This document shows, piece by piece, positions 56,743 through 64,000 of a stretch of 64,000 nucleotides of DNA. A model generated the notes under the pieces. That model was not told where the DNA came from. It did not search any database and saw nothing but the letters and a program-made list of their open reading frames with translations. Location of the stretch: positions 124,001 through 188,000 of the forward strand of contig NZ_JAENHM010000058.1 of assembly GCF_016595245.1 (NCBI RefSeq). Reading direction: 5' to 3'. The stretch comes from Azospirillum endophyticum. Its GTDB lineage: Bacteria; Pseudomonadota; Alphaproteobacteria; Azospirillales; Azospirillaceae. The translations under genes were made by a program, and so were the position numbers. The stretch's first letter is position 1; every line of letters starts with the position of its first letter.

Positions 56743-57821
56743 CGCGCGTCCCCGAACACCAGGACGCGGCCGGCATCGGCGCCGAGCCGGATGGCGGCGC
56801 CCCGCTCCAGCGGATGGGGCGAGGCGAAATGCAGTTCGGTCCCCGACGCGGTGACACCGACGCCGTGGAAGCCGCGGCCGCGATACTCCACCGCCTCCAC
56901 CCGCACCGGGATGCCATCGGCGGTGCCGGTCGGTTCGAGGTCGTCGGGTCGGATCGCCGCGACGGCGGCCTTCCCGGCGGCAGCACCGCCTGCCGGCGCC
57001 GTCCGCATCCGGCCGCGGATCACCGTGCCCTCGATGTCGAGCAGGGCGTTTTCACCCTCCATCCCGACCAGTTCTCCGTCGACCCGGTTGCGGAAGCCCA
57101 TGAAGTCGGCGACATCGAGATGGGCCGGCAGGGCATAGAGTTCCGCCGGGGTGCCGACCTGCCGGATGGCGCCGTCGCGCAGCACCACGATGCGGTCGGC
57201 CAGCGACAGCGCCTCCTCCTGGTCGTGGGTGACGTAGATGGTGGTGGAGCCGAGCGACTGGTGGATGCGGCGGATTTCCTGCCGCATCTCAAGCCGCAGC
57301 TTGGCGTCCAGGTTGGACAGCGGTTCGTCCATCAGCACCAGCGGCGGCTCCACCACGATGGCGCGGGCGATGGCGACGCGCTGCTGCTGGCCGCCGGACA
57401 ACTGGCCGGGCAGCTTCTGCGCCTGCGATTCGAGGCGCACCGCCGCCAGTGCGGCGTCGACGCGCTTTTCCAATTCGGGCTTCGGCACGCCGCGCATGCG
57501 CAGGCCGAAACCGATGTTCTTGCGCACGGTCATGTGCGGGAACAGGGCATAGTTCTGGAAGACCATGCCAAAGCCGCGCTCTTCCGGCCGCAGCACGTCG
57601 ACCCGCCGGTCATCCAGCATGATGCGCCCACCGCTGACCGGCAGCAGGCCGGCGATGCAGTTCAGCGCAGTCGTCTTGCCGCAGCCGGACGGACCGAGCA
57701 GGGCGATGAACTCGCCCCGCTCGACGGTCAGGTCCAGCCCCTTCAGCGCCGTGAAGGCGTCGAATTCCCGCCTCACTCCCTGAAGATGCAGCTGCTTGAA
57801 GGTGGTGGATCCGACGGTCAT
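56739..57821 (-). CDS. ABC transporter ATPase
   Basis: A 360-residue ATPase of the PotA/MalK type. Walker A 'LLGPSGCGKTTALNCIAG' (about 43), Q-loop 'FGMVFQNYALFPHMT', signature 'LSGGQQQRVAIARA', Walker B 'LVLMDEPLSNLDAKLR' and switch His 'TIYVTHDQEEAL', then a C-terminal TOBE domain (about 280-355) which in such proteins can carry regulation. It powers the transporter formed with the two permeases and the Tat-exported binding protein. The 133-base space between the binding-protein gene and this gene contains a strong hairpin. Confidence 0.93.
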   Translation of the reverse strand: MTVGSTTFKQLHLQGVRREFDAFTALKGLDLTVERGEFIALLGPSGCGKTTALNCIAGLLPVSGGRIMLDDRRVDVLRPEERGFGMVFQNYALFPHMTVRKNIGFGLRMRGVPKPELEKRVDAALAAVRLESQAQKLPGQLSGGQQQRVAIARAIVVEPPLVLMDEPLSNLDAKLRLEMRQEIRRIHQSLGSTTIYVTHDQEEALSLADRIVVLRDGAIRQVGTPAELYALPAHLDVADFMGFRNRVDGELVGMEGENALLDIEGTVIRGRMRTAPAGGAAAGKAAVAAIRPDDLEPTGTADGIPVRVEAVEYRGRGFHGVGVTASGTELHFASPHPLERGAAIRLGADAGRVLVFGDAR

Positions 57822-57863
57822 TCCGGTGTCCTGTGGCTGGATGAGGCTCTGTCGCCGAAGGTT

Positions 57864-57899
57864 CTTCCCCCGGTACCGGTCTCCCGATACCGGGGGAAG
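57864..57899. repeat. 12-base-arm hairpin between binding protein and ATPase
   Basis: CTTCCCCCGGTA and TACCGGGGGAAG are perfect 12-base arms around a 12-base loop. There is no T tract. In transporter operons such a hairpin after the binding-protein gene can protect that mRNA segment and partly stop transcription, giving more binding protein than permease. Confidence 0.75.
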
Positions 57900-57954
57900 G
57901 GCTTCTGCCTGTCACGTCGTGGGCTGGGTTGCGGTTACCGGGTGGGAGCGCCGA

Positions 57955-59145
57955 TCACTTGCCCTTGCGCCCGCCGATCTCCTCGTCCCAGCGGCGGAAG
58001 GCCTGGACCAGCTTGTCGGCGGCGAGCGGAAGCTCGATGGGATGGTCGGCGATCAGCTTGTCGTAGGACGGGCGGCCGAACTCGGCGATGGCGTCCTGGC
58101 TTTCCTTCGGCGCCATCGCCAGCGTCACGCCCTTCACCGCCGGACCGGGATAGAAATAGCCCTCGTCATAGGTGTAGGCCTGCTGCGCCGGGGTCAGCAG
58201 ATGGTTCATCAGGTCGAGCAGGACGGCCAGCTTCTCCGCCGACACGCCTCTGGGAATGCACATGTAGTGGGCGTCGGCGACCCAGCGGAAATTCTCCACC
58301 GCGAAGACCTCGGCCGACTTCGGCACCACGCCCAGCACGCGCGGGTTGATGTCCCAGCCGGTGGTCGACACGATGATGTCGAGCGAGCCCTCGCCCAGGG
58401 CCTTCATGGTCGGGGTGGTGCCGGCCGGATAGGCCTCGACGGTCTCGCCGAGTTCGCGCAGATAGGCCCAGGTCTTCTCCCAGCCGTTGACAGGATCCTT
58501 GGGATCCTTGTCGCCCAGGATGTAGGGCAGTCCCATCAGGAAAGTGCGGCCGGGGCCGGAATTGGCCGGGCGGGCATAGGCGAAGCGCTTCGGGTTGGCC
58601 TTGGCCCAGGCCAGCAGTTCCGCCGCCGTCTTCGGCACCTGCTTCACCCGTTCCGGCGCATATTCGAACAGCGGGCCGGAGGGATAGTAAGTGACGACGA
58701 CGCCCTGACCCTCGGCGAGGCCCTGCATGCGGGCGGCCGGCTCCAGATAGATGTCGGACAGCTTCGGCAGGTCGCCGGCGCGCTCCGGCAGCAGATTGAC
58801 CCATAGCTTCTGGTCGATGCCAGCCGACAGCACGTCGGTGCCGGTCAGCACCAGATCGATGTCGACCCGGTTGGCATCCTGCTGCGCCTTCAGCTTGCCG
58901 GGAAGTTCCGGCGCCGGGGCCTTGGAGAAGACGATGCGCGAGGCCCAATCGGGTTTGGCCTTGCGGTAGTTCTCGATCGCCTTCTGGGTCAGCGCCAGGT
59001 TGCCGGCGACATCCACCACGTTCAGCGTGACCGGGCTCGCCGGCTTCTGCAAGGCCGCGAACACCGGCCGGCCGGCCGCCAGCAGCCCGGCGGTCCCGGC
59101 GGACGCCGCGAGGAAGCCGCGTCGTGAAATCCCGTGGTCGATCAT
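57955..59145 (-). CDS. ABC transporter substrate-binding protein (Tat signal)
   Basis: A 396-residue exported protein, first gene of the ABC operon. A Tat signal 'SRRGFLAASAGTAGLLAAG' is followed by a cleavage site near 'VFAALQ'. The mature part begins 'SPVTLNVVDVAGNLALTQKA' and contains 'LVLTGTDVLSAGIDQKLWVN', 'VVTYYPSGPLFEYAPERV' and 'PYILGDKDPKDPVNGWEKTW', as in iron/polyamine/organophosphorus-type family 1 binding proteins. The ligand cannot be read from sequence. ATG 59145 follows GGAGGAAA. Two GTATGGTAGT motifs lie about 145-185 bases upstream. Confidence 0.88.
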   Translation of the reverse strand: MIDHGISRRGFLAASAGTAGLLAAGRPVFAALQKPASPVTLNVVDVAGNLALTQKAIENYRKAKPDWASRIVFSKAPAPELPGKLKAQQDANRVDIDLVLTGTDVLSAGIDQKLWVNLLPERAGDLPKLSDIYLEPAARMQGLAEGQGVVVTYYPSGPLFEYAPERVKQVPKTAAELLAWAKANPKRFAYARPANSGPGRTFLMGLPYILGDKDPKDPVNGWEKTWAYLRELGETVEAYPAGTTPTMKALGEGSLDIIVSTTGWDINPRVLGVVPKSAEVFAVENFRWVADAHYMCIPRGVSAEKLAVLLDLMNHLLTPAQQAYTYDEGYFYPGPAVKGVTLAMAPKESQDAIAEFGRPSYDKLIADHPIELPLAADKLVQAFRRWDEEIGGRKGK

Positions 59146-59287
59146 AGGTTTCCTCCCGTTTTTGCGCATTTCAAACTGCGGTGGACATACTGAGGCGGCC
59201 GGGGAGCCATGGCGGTTTGCCTGACGGGACCGGACGATGAGCAGGTTCGCGGTAGATGCGGATAATTGGTGACTAGGCCGAATGCTA

Positions 59288-59297
59288 GTATGGTAGT
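59288..59297. promoter_or_regulatory. Operator-like motif upstream of the ABC operon, copy 1
   Basis: GTATGGTAGT, identical to the first ten bases of the motif before uxuB. It lies 143 bases upstream of the binding-protein ATG. Confidence 0.6.
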
Positions 59298-59320
59298 TCC
59301 AGGTCCGCAAGCGGAAACTC

Positions 59321-59330
59321 GTATGGTAGT
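59321..59330. promoter_or_regulatory. Operator-like motif upstream of the ABC operon, copy 2
   Basis: GTATGGTAGT again, 33 bases from copy 1 and in the same direction, about three turns of the helix, so two bound dimers would lie on the same face. Confidence 0.6.
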
Positions 59331-59444
59331 CCATGGCGAGTTGGGCACGGCAGGGAAGGGTGCTCTGCGACACCGATGGAACATGGAGCGACGGCGGCTT
59401 GAGCCCCGTGGCCGCCTCACAATGTCAAGCTGTGAAGACGACTC

Positions 59445-59485
59445 CATGCCGGCACATGAATGCTCCGAATTCATGTGCCGGCATG
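59445..59485. repeat. Perfect 17-base inverted repeat
   Basis: CATGCCGGCACATGAAT and ATTCATGTGCCGGCATG are exact complements separated by the 7 bases GCTCCGA. No T tract follows on either strand. It marks the edge between the normal high-GC DNA and the AT-rich segment, and could be a terminator, a protein-binding hairpin or the end of a mobile element. Confidence 0.85.
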
Positions 59486-59770
59486 CTATGGTTAAGTTTC
59501 CGGCCGATTCGAACCTCGACACGATGGATGAGTTGGATTTCCGGAACAGATAATGAGTAAGATATTTTTGGAATATCAGGTCTTATCAAGAAGAAGTTCA
59601 CATGAATTTAAATATCAAATAGAAATAATTATGTTAGCTTCATGTTGTAATTTCTGCTTAGTTCATAAACTGAATGAACGGATAATTCTATCGCAAGGCT
59701 TACATCGCCCGATATGTCGCCATTTTTATTAGTGACATGTTTCAAAATTCTGCAGACCGGATTAGAATAA

Positions 59771-60832
59771 ATGAACGCAATACCAAAAATAAGTAGCGCA
59801 AAAATAGAGAATTCTCTCGGAAAATTAAGGAGAATAATCGGGAAGCAATCAATAAATGTTCTTTTCTTCACAGAGAATAAATTTCTGATATCTCATGATT
59901 TCCACAAAGATTTTTCCAACTCTTACTACAATATCGTTGTATCATCCGACCTATCGATAATTGAAGGAGAAAATTTTGATTTTGATATTATAATTCTCTG
60001 CGGTCACTTAAAGAACGAAGAGATATTTTCCTGGAAACTGCAAACCATTCCAAGACAACCTTTTGTCGCGCTTTGGGCATGGGACAATCATCATGAACCG
60101 ATTCTCAATATCCAAGCGGCCATGATAGCCGACGCGGTGTTCCCTGCCCATTGGTTCGCACATGATGACATGGCGAATGCAGCCACCCTCATAGCGCCGC
60201 ATCTTCCGTTGTGCATCACGCAATGGAGCAGCGATTTCCTGACTTCGATGGAGCAGAGGATCGTTTCTGCGGAACGATGCGATAAGCTGTATGGCGGATT
60301 TTTCAACCATGCAGATGCGGCGGAACGAGAGGAGTTGATCCGGTCATATCGAGTTCGGTGTCCGGAAGAGCATGTATTCACCCTTAGTTTGGATAAAAGG
60401 TCGATATATTTTTCATATAGTCCAGAACAGAGGCTGTTCGACTGGGCCTCTCACAAGGTCAGCCTTAATCTGCCATTGAAAAATGATATCTCGCAACGTC
60501 TGTTTGACGCCCTGGCATGTGGTCTTGTTCCTGTCGTTCCGCCTGATTTCCCCGACCTTGATTTGGTCATTCCACGACACGATCAACACTCCCTTCCAAT
60601 CCTTCGGATGGAGAGCTATTCCGTTGAGGGTATCGTCGATGCCCATACCCGTGCATTGACGCTGTTCGACCGGGACGGCAAACAAGGCGTGATGCGCAGG
60701 CATCGGTTCGCCCGCAACAATCACGGATTGCGCAACAGAATAGATCGGTTGGTCGGCCTGTTCCGTCCAGGCACCGCGCTCTCAAGAATTCGGATCGAAT
60801 TCGAACGCGGCATCCACGTTTACTTGACATAA
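59771..60832 (+). CDS. Glycosyltransferase-like protein in AT-rich DNA
   Basis: A 353-residue protein resembling glycosyltransferase family 1/CgeB-like proteins. The C-terminal sugar-nucleotide region is seen in 'VSLNLPLKNDISQRLFDALA' followed by CGLVPVVPPDFPDLD, and 'FFNHADAAEREELIRSYRVR' fits the hinge part. The N-terminal third ('INVLFFTENKFLISHDFHKD') is encoded by strikingly AT-rich DNA with Asn, Ile and Lys in excess; the last two thirds approach the local composition. This mixture suggests a recent transfer or a gene joined from two sources. It has no signal peptide or helix. The acceptor is unknown; surface polysaccharide or glycoprotein modification is likely. RBS is weak. Confidence 0.65.
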   Translation: MNAIPKISSAKIENSLGKLRRIIGKQSINVLFFTENKFLISHDFHKDFSNSYYNIVVSSDLSIIEGENFDFDIIILCGHLKNEEIFSWKLQTIPRQPFVALWAWDNHHEPILNIQAAMIADAVFPAHWFAHDDMANAATLIAPHLPLCITQWSSDFLTSMEQRIVSAERCDKLYGGFFNHADAAEREELIRSYRVRCPEEHVFTLSLDKRSIYFSYSPEQRLFDWASHKVSLNLPLKNDISQRLFDALACGLVPVVPPDFPDLDLVIPRHDQHSLPILRMESYSVEGIVDAHTRALTLFDRDGKQGVMRRHRFARNNHGLRNRIDRLVGLFRPGTALSRIRIEFERGIHVYLT

Positions 60833-60926
60833 ACTGGATCAGGATCTATGAAAATCGAGGAATTTTTAATGAAATCCTCAGCAATATGTGTCCAACCGAC
60901 CTTCTGCACGCAGCGATGACCTTCAC

Positions 60927-61811
60927 ATGATCATTCTTCTGACGACGCCGGAACATCAATACACGCTTCGTAGCGTCGCCGAAGGCCAATTCGGCGTGCC
61001 GGTCCCGGATATCCGGTCCCTGACTTACGATCAAGTCTTTGCCGCCTCCACATTGCCGAAGGCAACTTATATCTTTGCGGACCTGGAGAGGCTTTCGGCC
61101 TCCCGCCTGAGACGCGCCGCCGGCCTGTACCGGAAACTGCGCGACCTCGGCGTGCGCTGCCTGAACGACCCTGCCTGCGCGATGAGCCGGGTGGAGCTTC
61201 TGATCAATCTCGGCGAAAAGACCGGCAATCCCATCCAAGTCCATCGGGCGGACATGTGCCCCAGGCCATCGCGCTTCCCCGTCTTCCTCCGCCTCGAAGA
61301 TGAGCATGAGATGCCGTCGGACGCCCTCTATTCCAACCAAAACGAACTCGACGAGGCTCTCGCCGCCCAACGCCGGAATGGCGTGCCCATGCGGGGCCTT
61401 GTGGTCCTGGAAAAAATCGATGCGAAGTACGACGACACCCTCTGGGCCAAATGGGGCAGTTGGCGGATCGGGGACCGGATCATCGTCGAACATGTCGCCG
61501 TCGAAGATCGGTGGATGGTCAAGTACGGCCGCCATGACTGCCTTACGGAGGATGTCGTTTCCGATGAGTTCGACGCCGTATCGGACAATCGGTTCGAGAT
61601 GCAGCTTAGGCCGGCGTTCGAGATCGCCGCGATCGAGTACGGACGCGCAGACCATGCCGTCACGCCGGATGGAACCGTGGTGTTCGAGATCAACACCAAT
61701 CCCTTTCTCGGCAATTATGTCCCGGATCCCTGGCTGAAGCGCCGCGAGACCCAGATGCTGGCGAGACGGCGCTGGAGCGAGGCGATGCAAGCGATCGATA
61801 CGCCGTGCTGA
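60927..61811 (+). CDS. ATP-grasp-like protein, unknown substrate
   Basis: A 294-residue protein with the general plan of ATP-grasp ligases: an N-terminal alpha/beta domain ('MIILLTTPEHQYTLRSVAEG'), a middle part with a stretch like the ATP loop ('PVFLRLEDEHEMPSDALYSN', 'MRGLVVLEKIDAKYDDTLWA') and the C-terminal metal/ATP motif 'PDGTVVFEINTNPFLGNYVP'. These enzymes join a carboxylate to an amine or thiol with ATP. The motif set is incomplete, so the fold call is probable rather than sure. It follows the glycosyltransferase-like gene by 94 bases in the same direction. Start: ATG 60927 preferred; GTG 60888 in frame is possible; neither has a strong RBS. G/C content is intermediate. Confidence 0.6.
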   Translation: MIILLTTPEHQYTLRSVAEGQFGVPVPDIRSLTYDQVFAASTLPKATYIFADLERLSASRLRRAAGLYRKLRDLGVRCLNDPACAMSRVELLINLGEKTGNPIQVHRADMCPRPSRFPVFLRLEDEHEMPSDALYSNQNELDEALAAQRRNGVPMRGLVVLEKIDAKYDDTLWAKWGSWRIGDRIIVEHVAVEDRWMVKYGRHDCLTEDVVSDEFDAVSDNRFEMQLRPAFEIAAIEYGRADHAVTPDGTVVFEINTNPFLGNYVPDPWLKRRETQMLARRRWSEAMQAIDTPC

Positions 61812-62291
61812 GAGGCCGATTGAAAGGGCTTCGGCCCCGAGGGAGCCGAGTTCAAAACGCTTGTCTGGGAAGCAGGCTGTCGTCGTCTGCAGTGCCTATG
61901 ACCGAACGGGTCTGAAAAAGCACGGCCACCCTTCTTGACTTCAACGGCGAGCCGGATCAGCGGATCCGATATGCAACCGGACGCCAACCCTGCATTCAAA
62001 TAGTGAGGCCATGGCAAAGCCATGGCCCACAACCTCAGCCTGCATATGCGAGGAGAGGAAAGTCAGAAGATGGAACTATCAAGCAGAAGGGGGAAACGGC
62101 GGCGGGGGAGGGGGGCCAAGAGGCAGATCGTCTTCAATGGTGAAAGACATATTTTTCATTCCTCAGTTACAGGGCAAATTCAGGCGAAGGCTTGACAGTA
62201 ATATCCTTCAAGGCCAGGATAATCACCGTTCCAAATGTTCACGTCAAGTTTCCGTCTTTGGGATTAGGCGGAAATTCGCGGGGCATTTTCA
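61812..62291. other. Gene-free region with a hairpin
   Basis: No supported gene in 480 bases between two convergent genes. A stem-loop GGCCATGGC-AAA-GCCATGGCC lies at 62007-62027 (9-base arms). A 41-codon frame at 62070-62195 is too weak to call. Confidence 0.55.
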
Positions 62292-63113
62292 TCACGGGAG
62301 CGTATCCCAATCCGCAACATCCGGTTTAACCGGATGATAGATCATGTTCCTCCGGCCGAACCGGCTCGGATCCTCGGCGAAATAGCGCGGCCAGGAGGGC
62401 CGCCATATCAGCGTACCCGGCTGCAGGCATTCGTCCTGGGGGGTGTTCTCATAATTGGCTCCAAGCCGGGTGGAGGGGCAAGCCGGGCCATACCCGCCGA
62501 TGTCTTCGACGGTGAAGCCGCCGGCGAACGCAACGGTCGGCAAGGTGAACTCGTAATGGCCGCGCCAGCCGGAAATGGACATGACCAGCGCATAGGTCCG
62601 CGCGAAGTGGCGGGACAAGCGCATGATCGGGTGAAACGCCCGGTGGACGAGGTCGGGACTGACCGATGCCGGAATGGCCGCCGACTGCCAATAATACCAG
62701 CCTCGACTGGCCGCGAGCGGCTGGACGGTCGTCGTCAGGAGATCGGCCGCGTTTCCACTGAACTGATCGAAAAGCTGTGTCCAGTCACCGGAATAATCGA
62801 CGTCATATTCCACCACCCAGACGAAATCGGCGTCGAGGGCCAGGACGCAGGGAATGATCGCCACATCCAAATAGCCCCGCTGCACGCCACCATGCGCCTC
62901 CATCTCGCGATGGCGGGCCGGGATGCAGGCTTCCGACGGCCGATAGGCGAAATCGACTTGCGGTTCCGCCCGGTTGTCCGGATTGAACATGAAATGCCAG
63001 TCGATCCTGTGCTTCGTCTGATCGACGAGGCGCTGGAAATGTCGCTCGATCCGTTCGGAACGGACATGACAGACGAACAGCCCGGCGACCTTGAAGGGAG
63101 GAGCGGGTTTCAT
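62292..63113 (-). CDS. GT-A-like glycosyltransferase domain protein
   Basis: A 273-residue protein, cytosolic by appearance. It starts 'MKPAPPFKVAGLFVCHVRSE', then 'RIDWHFMFNPDNRAEP' and the key stretch 'LALDADFVWVVEYDVDYSGD', where an acidic EYDVD occupies the place of the DxD metal motif of GT-A glycosyltransferases (similar to DUF3405-like proteins). Later 'FAGGFTVEDIGGYGPACPST' and 'PGTLIWRPSW'. Function is not established for such proteins. It is convergent with the ATP-grasp-like gene and belongs in appearance to the same glycan cluster. ATG 63113 follows GGGAGGAG at a normal distance. Confidence 0.65.
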   Translation of the reverse strand: MKPAPPFKVAGLFVCHVRSERIERHFQRLVDQTKHRIDWHFMFNPDNRAEPQVDFAYRPSEACIPARHREMEAHGGVQRGYLDVAIIPCVLALDADFVWVVEYDVDYSGDWTQLFDQFSGNAADLLTTTVQPLAASRGWYYWQSAAIPASVSPDLVHRAFHPIMRLSRHFARTYALVMSISGWRGHYEFTLPTVAFAGGFTVEDIGGYGPACPSTRLGANYENTPQDECLQPGTLIWRPSWPRYFAEDPSRFGRRNMIYHPVKPDVADWDTLP

Positions 63114-63511
63114 CGTTTGCTTTCGGCTTTCCGGTCGGTAGGTCGGCGGGTGCGGGACGGGGAGCACCGAAACCTGCGCAACCCTGCCGTTCAACAGTAG
63201 GAGCGGAGGGCCGGGCATTGAAGGAAAATCATGGATTTGGGCAAACAGCGCGAACGATCCGGCCTCTCGCCATTCCGGCGAAACGGGCCGGAGCGGGCAT
63301 GGCTTATGCGACGTCGCATTTCTCAGCGCTGCGACTTATGGAAATCATTTCGCACCAGCACACGGACGGTTGAAACTTTCGACAGAATCGGCATGCTGTC
63401 GCCGATGGTCTGACCACGTCGCGTGCAGGGGGCTCTCCTGCCCGGAATTTGATCATCCCCGTTCGCGCATCGACCCGTATCCGTCCATCCTCGACCAGGA
63501 AACCGTCGCCC
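63114..63511. other. Gene-free region before ppc
   Basis: 398 bases between a divergent pair; holds the promoters of ppc and of the GT-A-like gene. A 60-codon open frame at 63231-63413 has no protein-like features. No clear operator or riboswitch is seen. Confidence 0.55.
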
Positions 63512-64000
63512 ATGTCCGCCATCCTGCTGCAGGAAAATTCCGAGACGAAGGACCAGCCGCTCCGCGAAGACATCCGCCTGCTGGGGCGCATCCTGGGCGA
63601 CACCGTGCGCAGCCAGGAAGGGGAGGCGGTGTTCGACATCGTCGAGCGCATCCGCCAGACCTCCATCCGCTTCCACCGCGAGGAGGACCAGGGCGCCCGC
63701 AAGGAGCTGGAGGCCATCCTGAACAGCCTGTCGCCGCCGCAGACGGCGCGGGTGGTGCGGGCCTACAGCTTCTTCTCGCATCTCGCCAACATCGCCGAGG
63801 ACCAGCACCACATCCGCCGTACCCGTGCGCATGCGCTCGCCGGCTCGGCGCCGCGCGAAGGCACCATGGGCCATGCGCTGGACGAGGCGGCGAAGGCCGG
63901 GATCACCACCCAGCAGCTGAAGGAGTTCTTCGACGGCGCGCTGGTCAGCCCGGTGCTGACCGCCCACCCGACCGAGGTGCAGCGCAAGAGCATCCTCACC
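63512..64000 (+). CDS. ppc: Phosphoenolpyruvate carboxylase, N-terminal part
   Basis: The first 163 residues are visible; the gene runs off the right edge (full enzymes are about 900 residues). Ppc adds bicarbonate to phosphoenolpyruvate to make oxaloacetate for the TCA cycle. Seen: 'LREDIRLLGRILGDTVRSQE', 'RARAYSFFSHLANIAEDQHH' in the form VVRAYSFFSHLANIAEDQHH, and the conserved 'VLTAHPTEVQRKSIL' with the catalytic His close to the end of the window. ATG 63512 gives a normal N-terminus with AGGAAA 12 bases upstream. Confidence 0.95.
   Translation, partial: MSAILLQENSETKDQPLREDIRLLGRILGDTVRSQEGEAVFDIVERIRQTSIRFHREEDQGARKELEAILNSLSPPQTARVVRAYSFFSHLANIAEDQHHIRRTRAHALAGSAPREGTMGHALDEAAKAGITTQQLKEFFDGALVSPVLTAHPTEVQRKSILT

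Larger units (their letters stand above)
59146..59770. other. Gene-free region with operators, hairpin and AT-rich part
   Basis: No supported gene in 625 bases. Left part: promoter and two motif copies for the ABC operon. Middle: a large perfect inverted repeat. From about 59540 the DNA turns AT-rich up to the next gene, in sharp contrast to the rest of the window. Confidence 0.65.

Noticed and set aside
59553..59732. 59-codon open frame in the AT-rich segment
   Set aside because: No ribosome site and no family resemblance; I cannot separate it from chance, though it deserves a look if the island is studied.
62070..62195. 41-codon frame after a purine-rich stretch
   Set aside because: Very basic low-complexity start and no homology signal; may be chance.

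Overview
The window is high-GC DNA, densely packed with genes on both strands. It looks like a chromosomal segment of an alphaproteobacterium of the Rhodospirillales, most like Azospirillum. The reasons are the NadQ-type NAD regulator (an alphaproteobacterial family), the large number of hybrid histidine kinases and sigma-54 activators, the TRAP transporters and the overall gene styles. The genus is an inference; there is no rRNA or tRNA gene in the window to confirm it.

Layout. 0-3.6 kb: tail of a DUF3426 protein, a TyrR/PhhR-like regulator and divergent dadA (D-amino acid dehydrogenase), whose promoter region carries TyrR-like boxes and a clear -24/-12 sequence. 3.5-12.7 kb: a lactate module on the minus strand (lldP, FAD/Fe-S D-lactate dehydrogenase, lutA, lutB, lutC and a coupled small ORF) with a divergent LldR-type regulator. 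12.7-18.3 kb: an NtrC/LuxO-type response regulator overlapping a large hybrid kinase. 18.5-27.2 kb: citrate synthase, NadQ-like regulator, and a CrbR/CrbS-like pair (LuxR regulator and SLC5-fused hybrid kinase) next to an MHS-family carrier. 27.4-32.9 kb: an unknown gene, then an orphan amino-acid-type binding protein divergent from a TorS-like hybrid kinase. 32.9-37.8 kb: eda and hexR with a HexR operator, a fumarylacetoacetase-family hydrolase and a chemoreceptor. 38.3-41.5 kb: nitric oxide defence (hmp, norR, a coupled 88-residue protein). 41.5-46.9 kb: TRAP permeases without a binding protein, a 7TM kinase and a sigma-54-type activator with a changed GAFTGA loop.

46.9-59.1 kb is a sugar-acid catabolic region. 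It holds uxuA, a complete TRAP transporter, an RspB-like zinc dehydrogenase, uxuB and a GntR regulator, then a complete ABC transporter operon. A 10-12 base motif (GTATGGTAGT) occurs upstream of uxuB, upstream of the regulator and twice upstream of the ABC operon. It probably joins these genes in one regulon. With eda and HexR, the logic is uptake of hexonates or hexuronates, conversion to mannonate, KDG and KDPG, then pyruvate. KDG kinase is not in the window.

59.2-63.1 kb is different: AT-rich at its left end, with a large perfect hairpin, a glycosyltransferase-like gene, an ATP-grasp-like gene and a GT-A-like gene. It looks like transferred surface-glycan DNA. The window ends inside ppc (phosphoenolpyruvate carboxylase). 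Four copies of a compound inverted repeat built from G/C-rich 'ccctctcccc...ggggagaggg' units lie at 4.1, 6.7, 19.9 and 50.0 kb; the first is inside the lutC reading frame.
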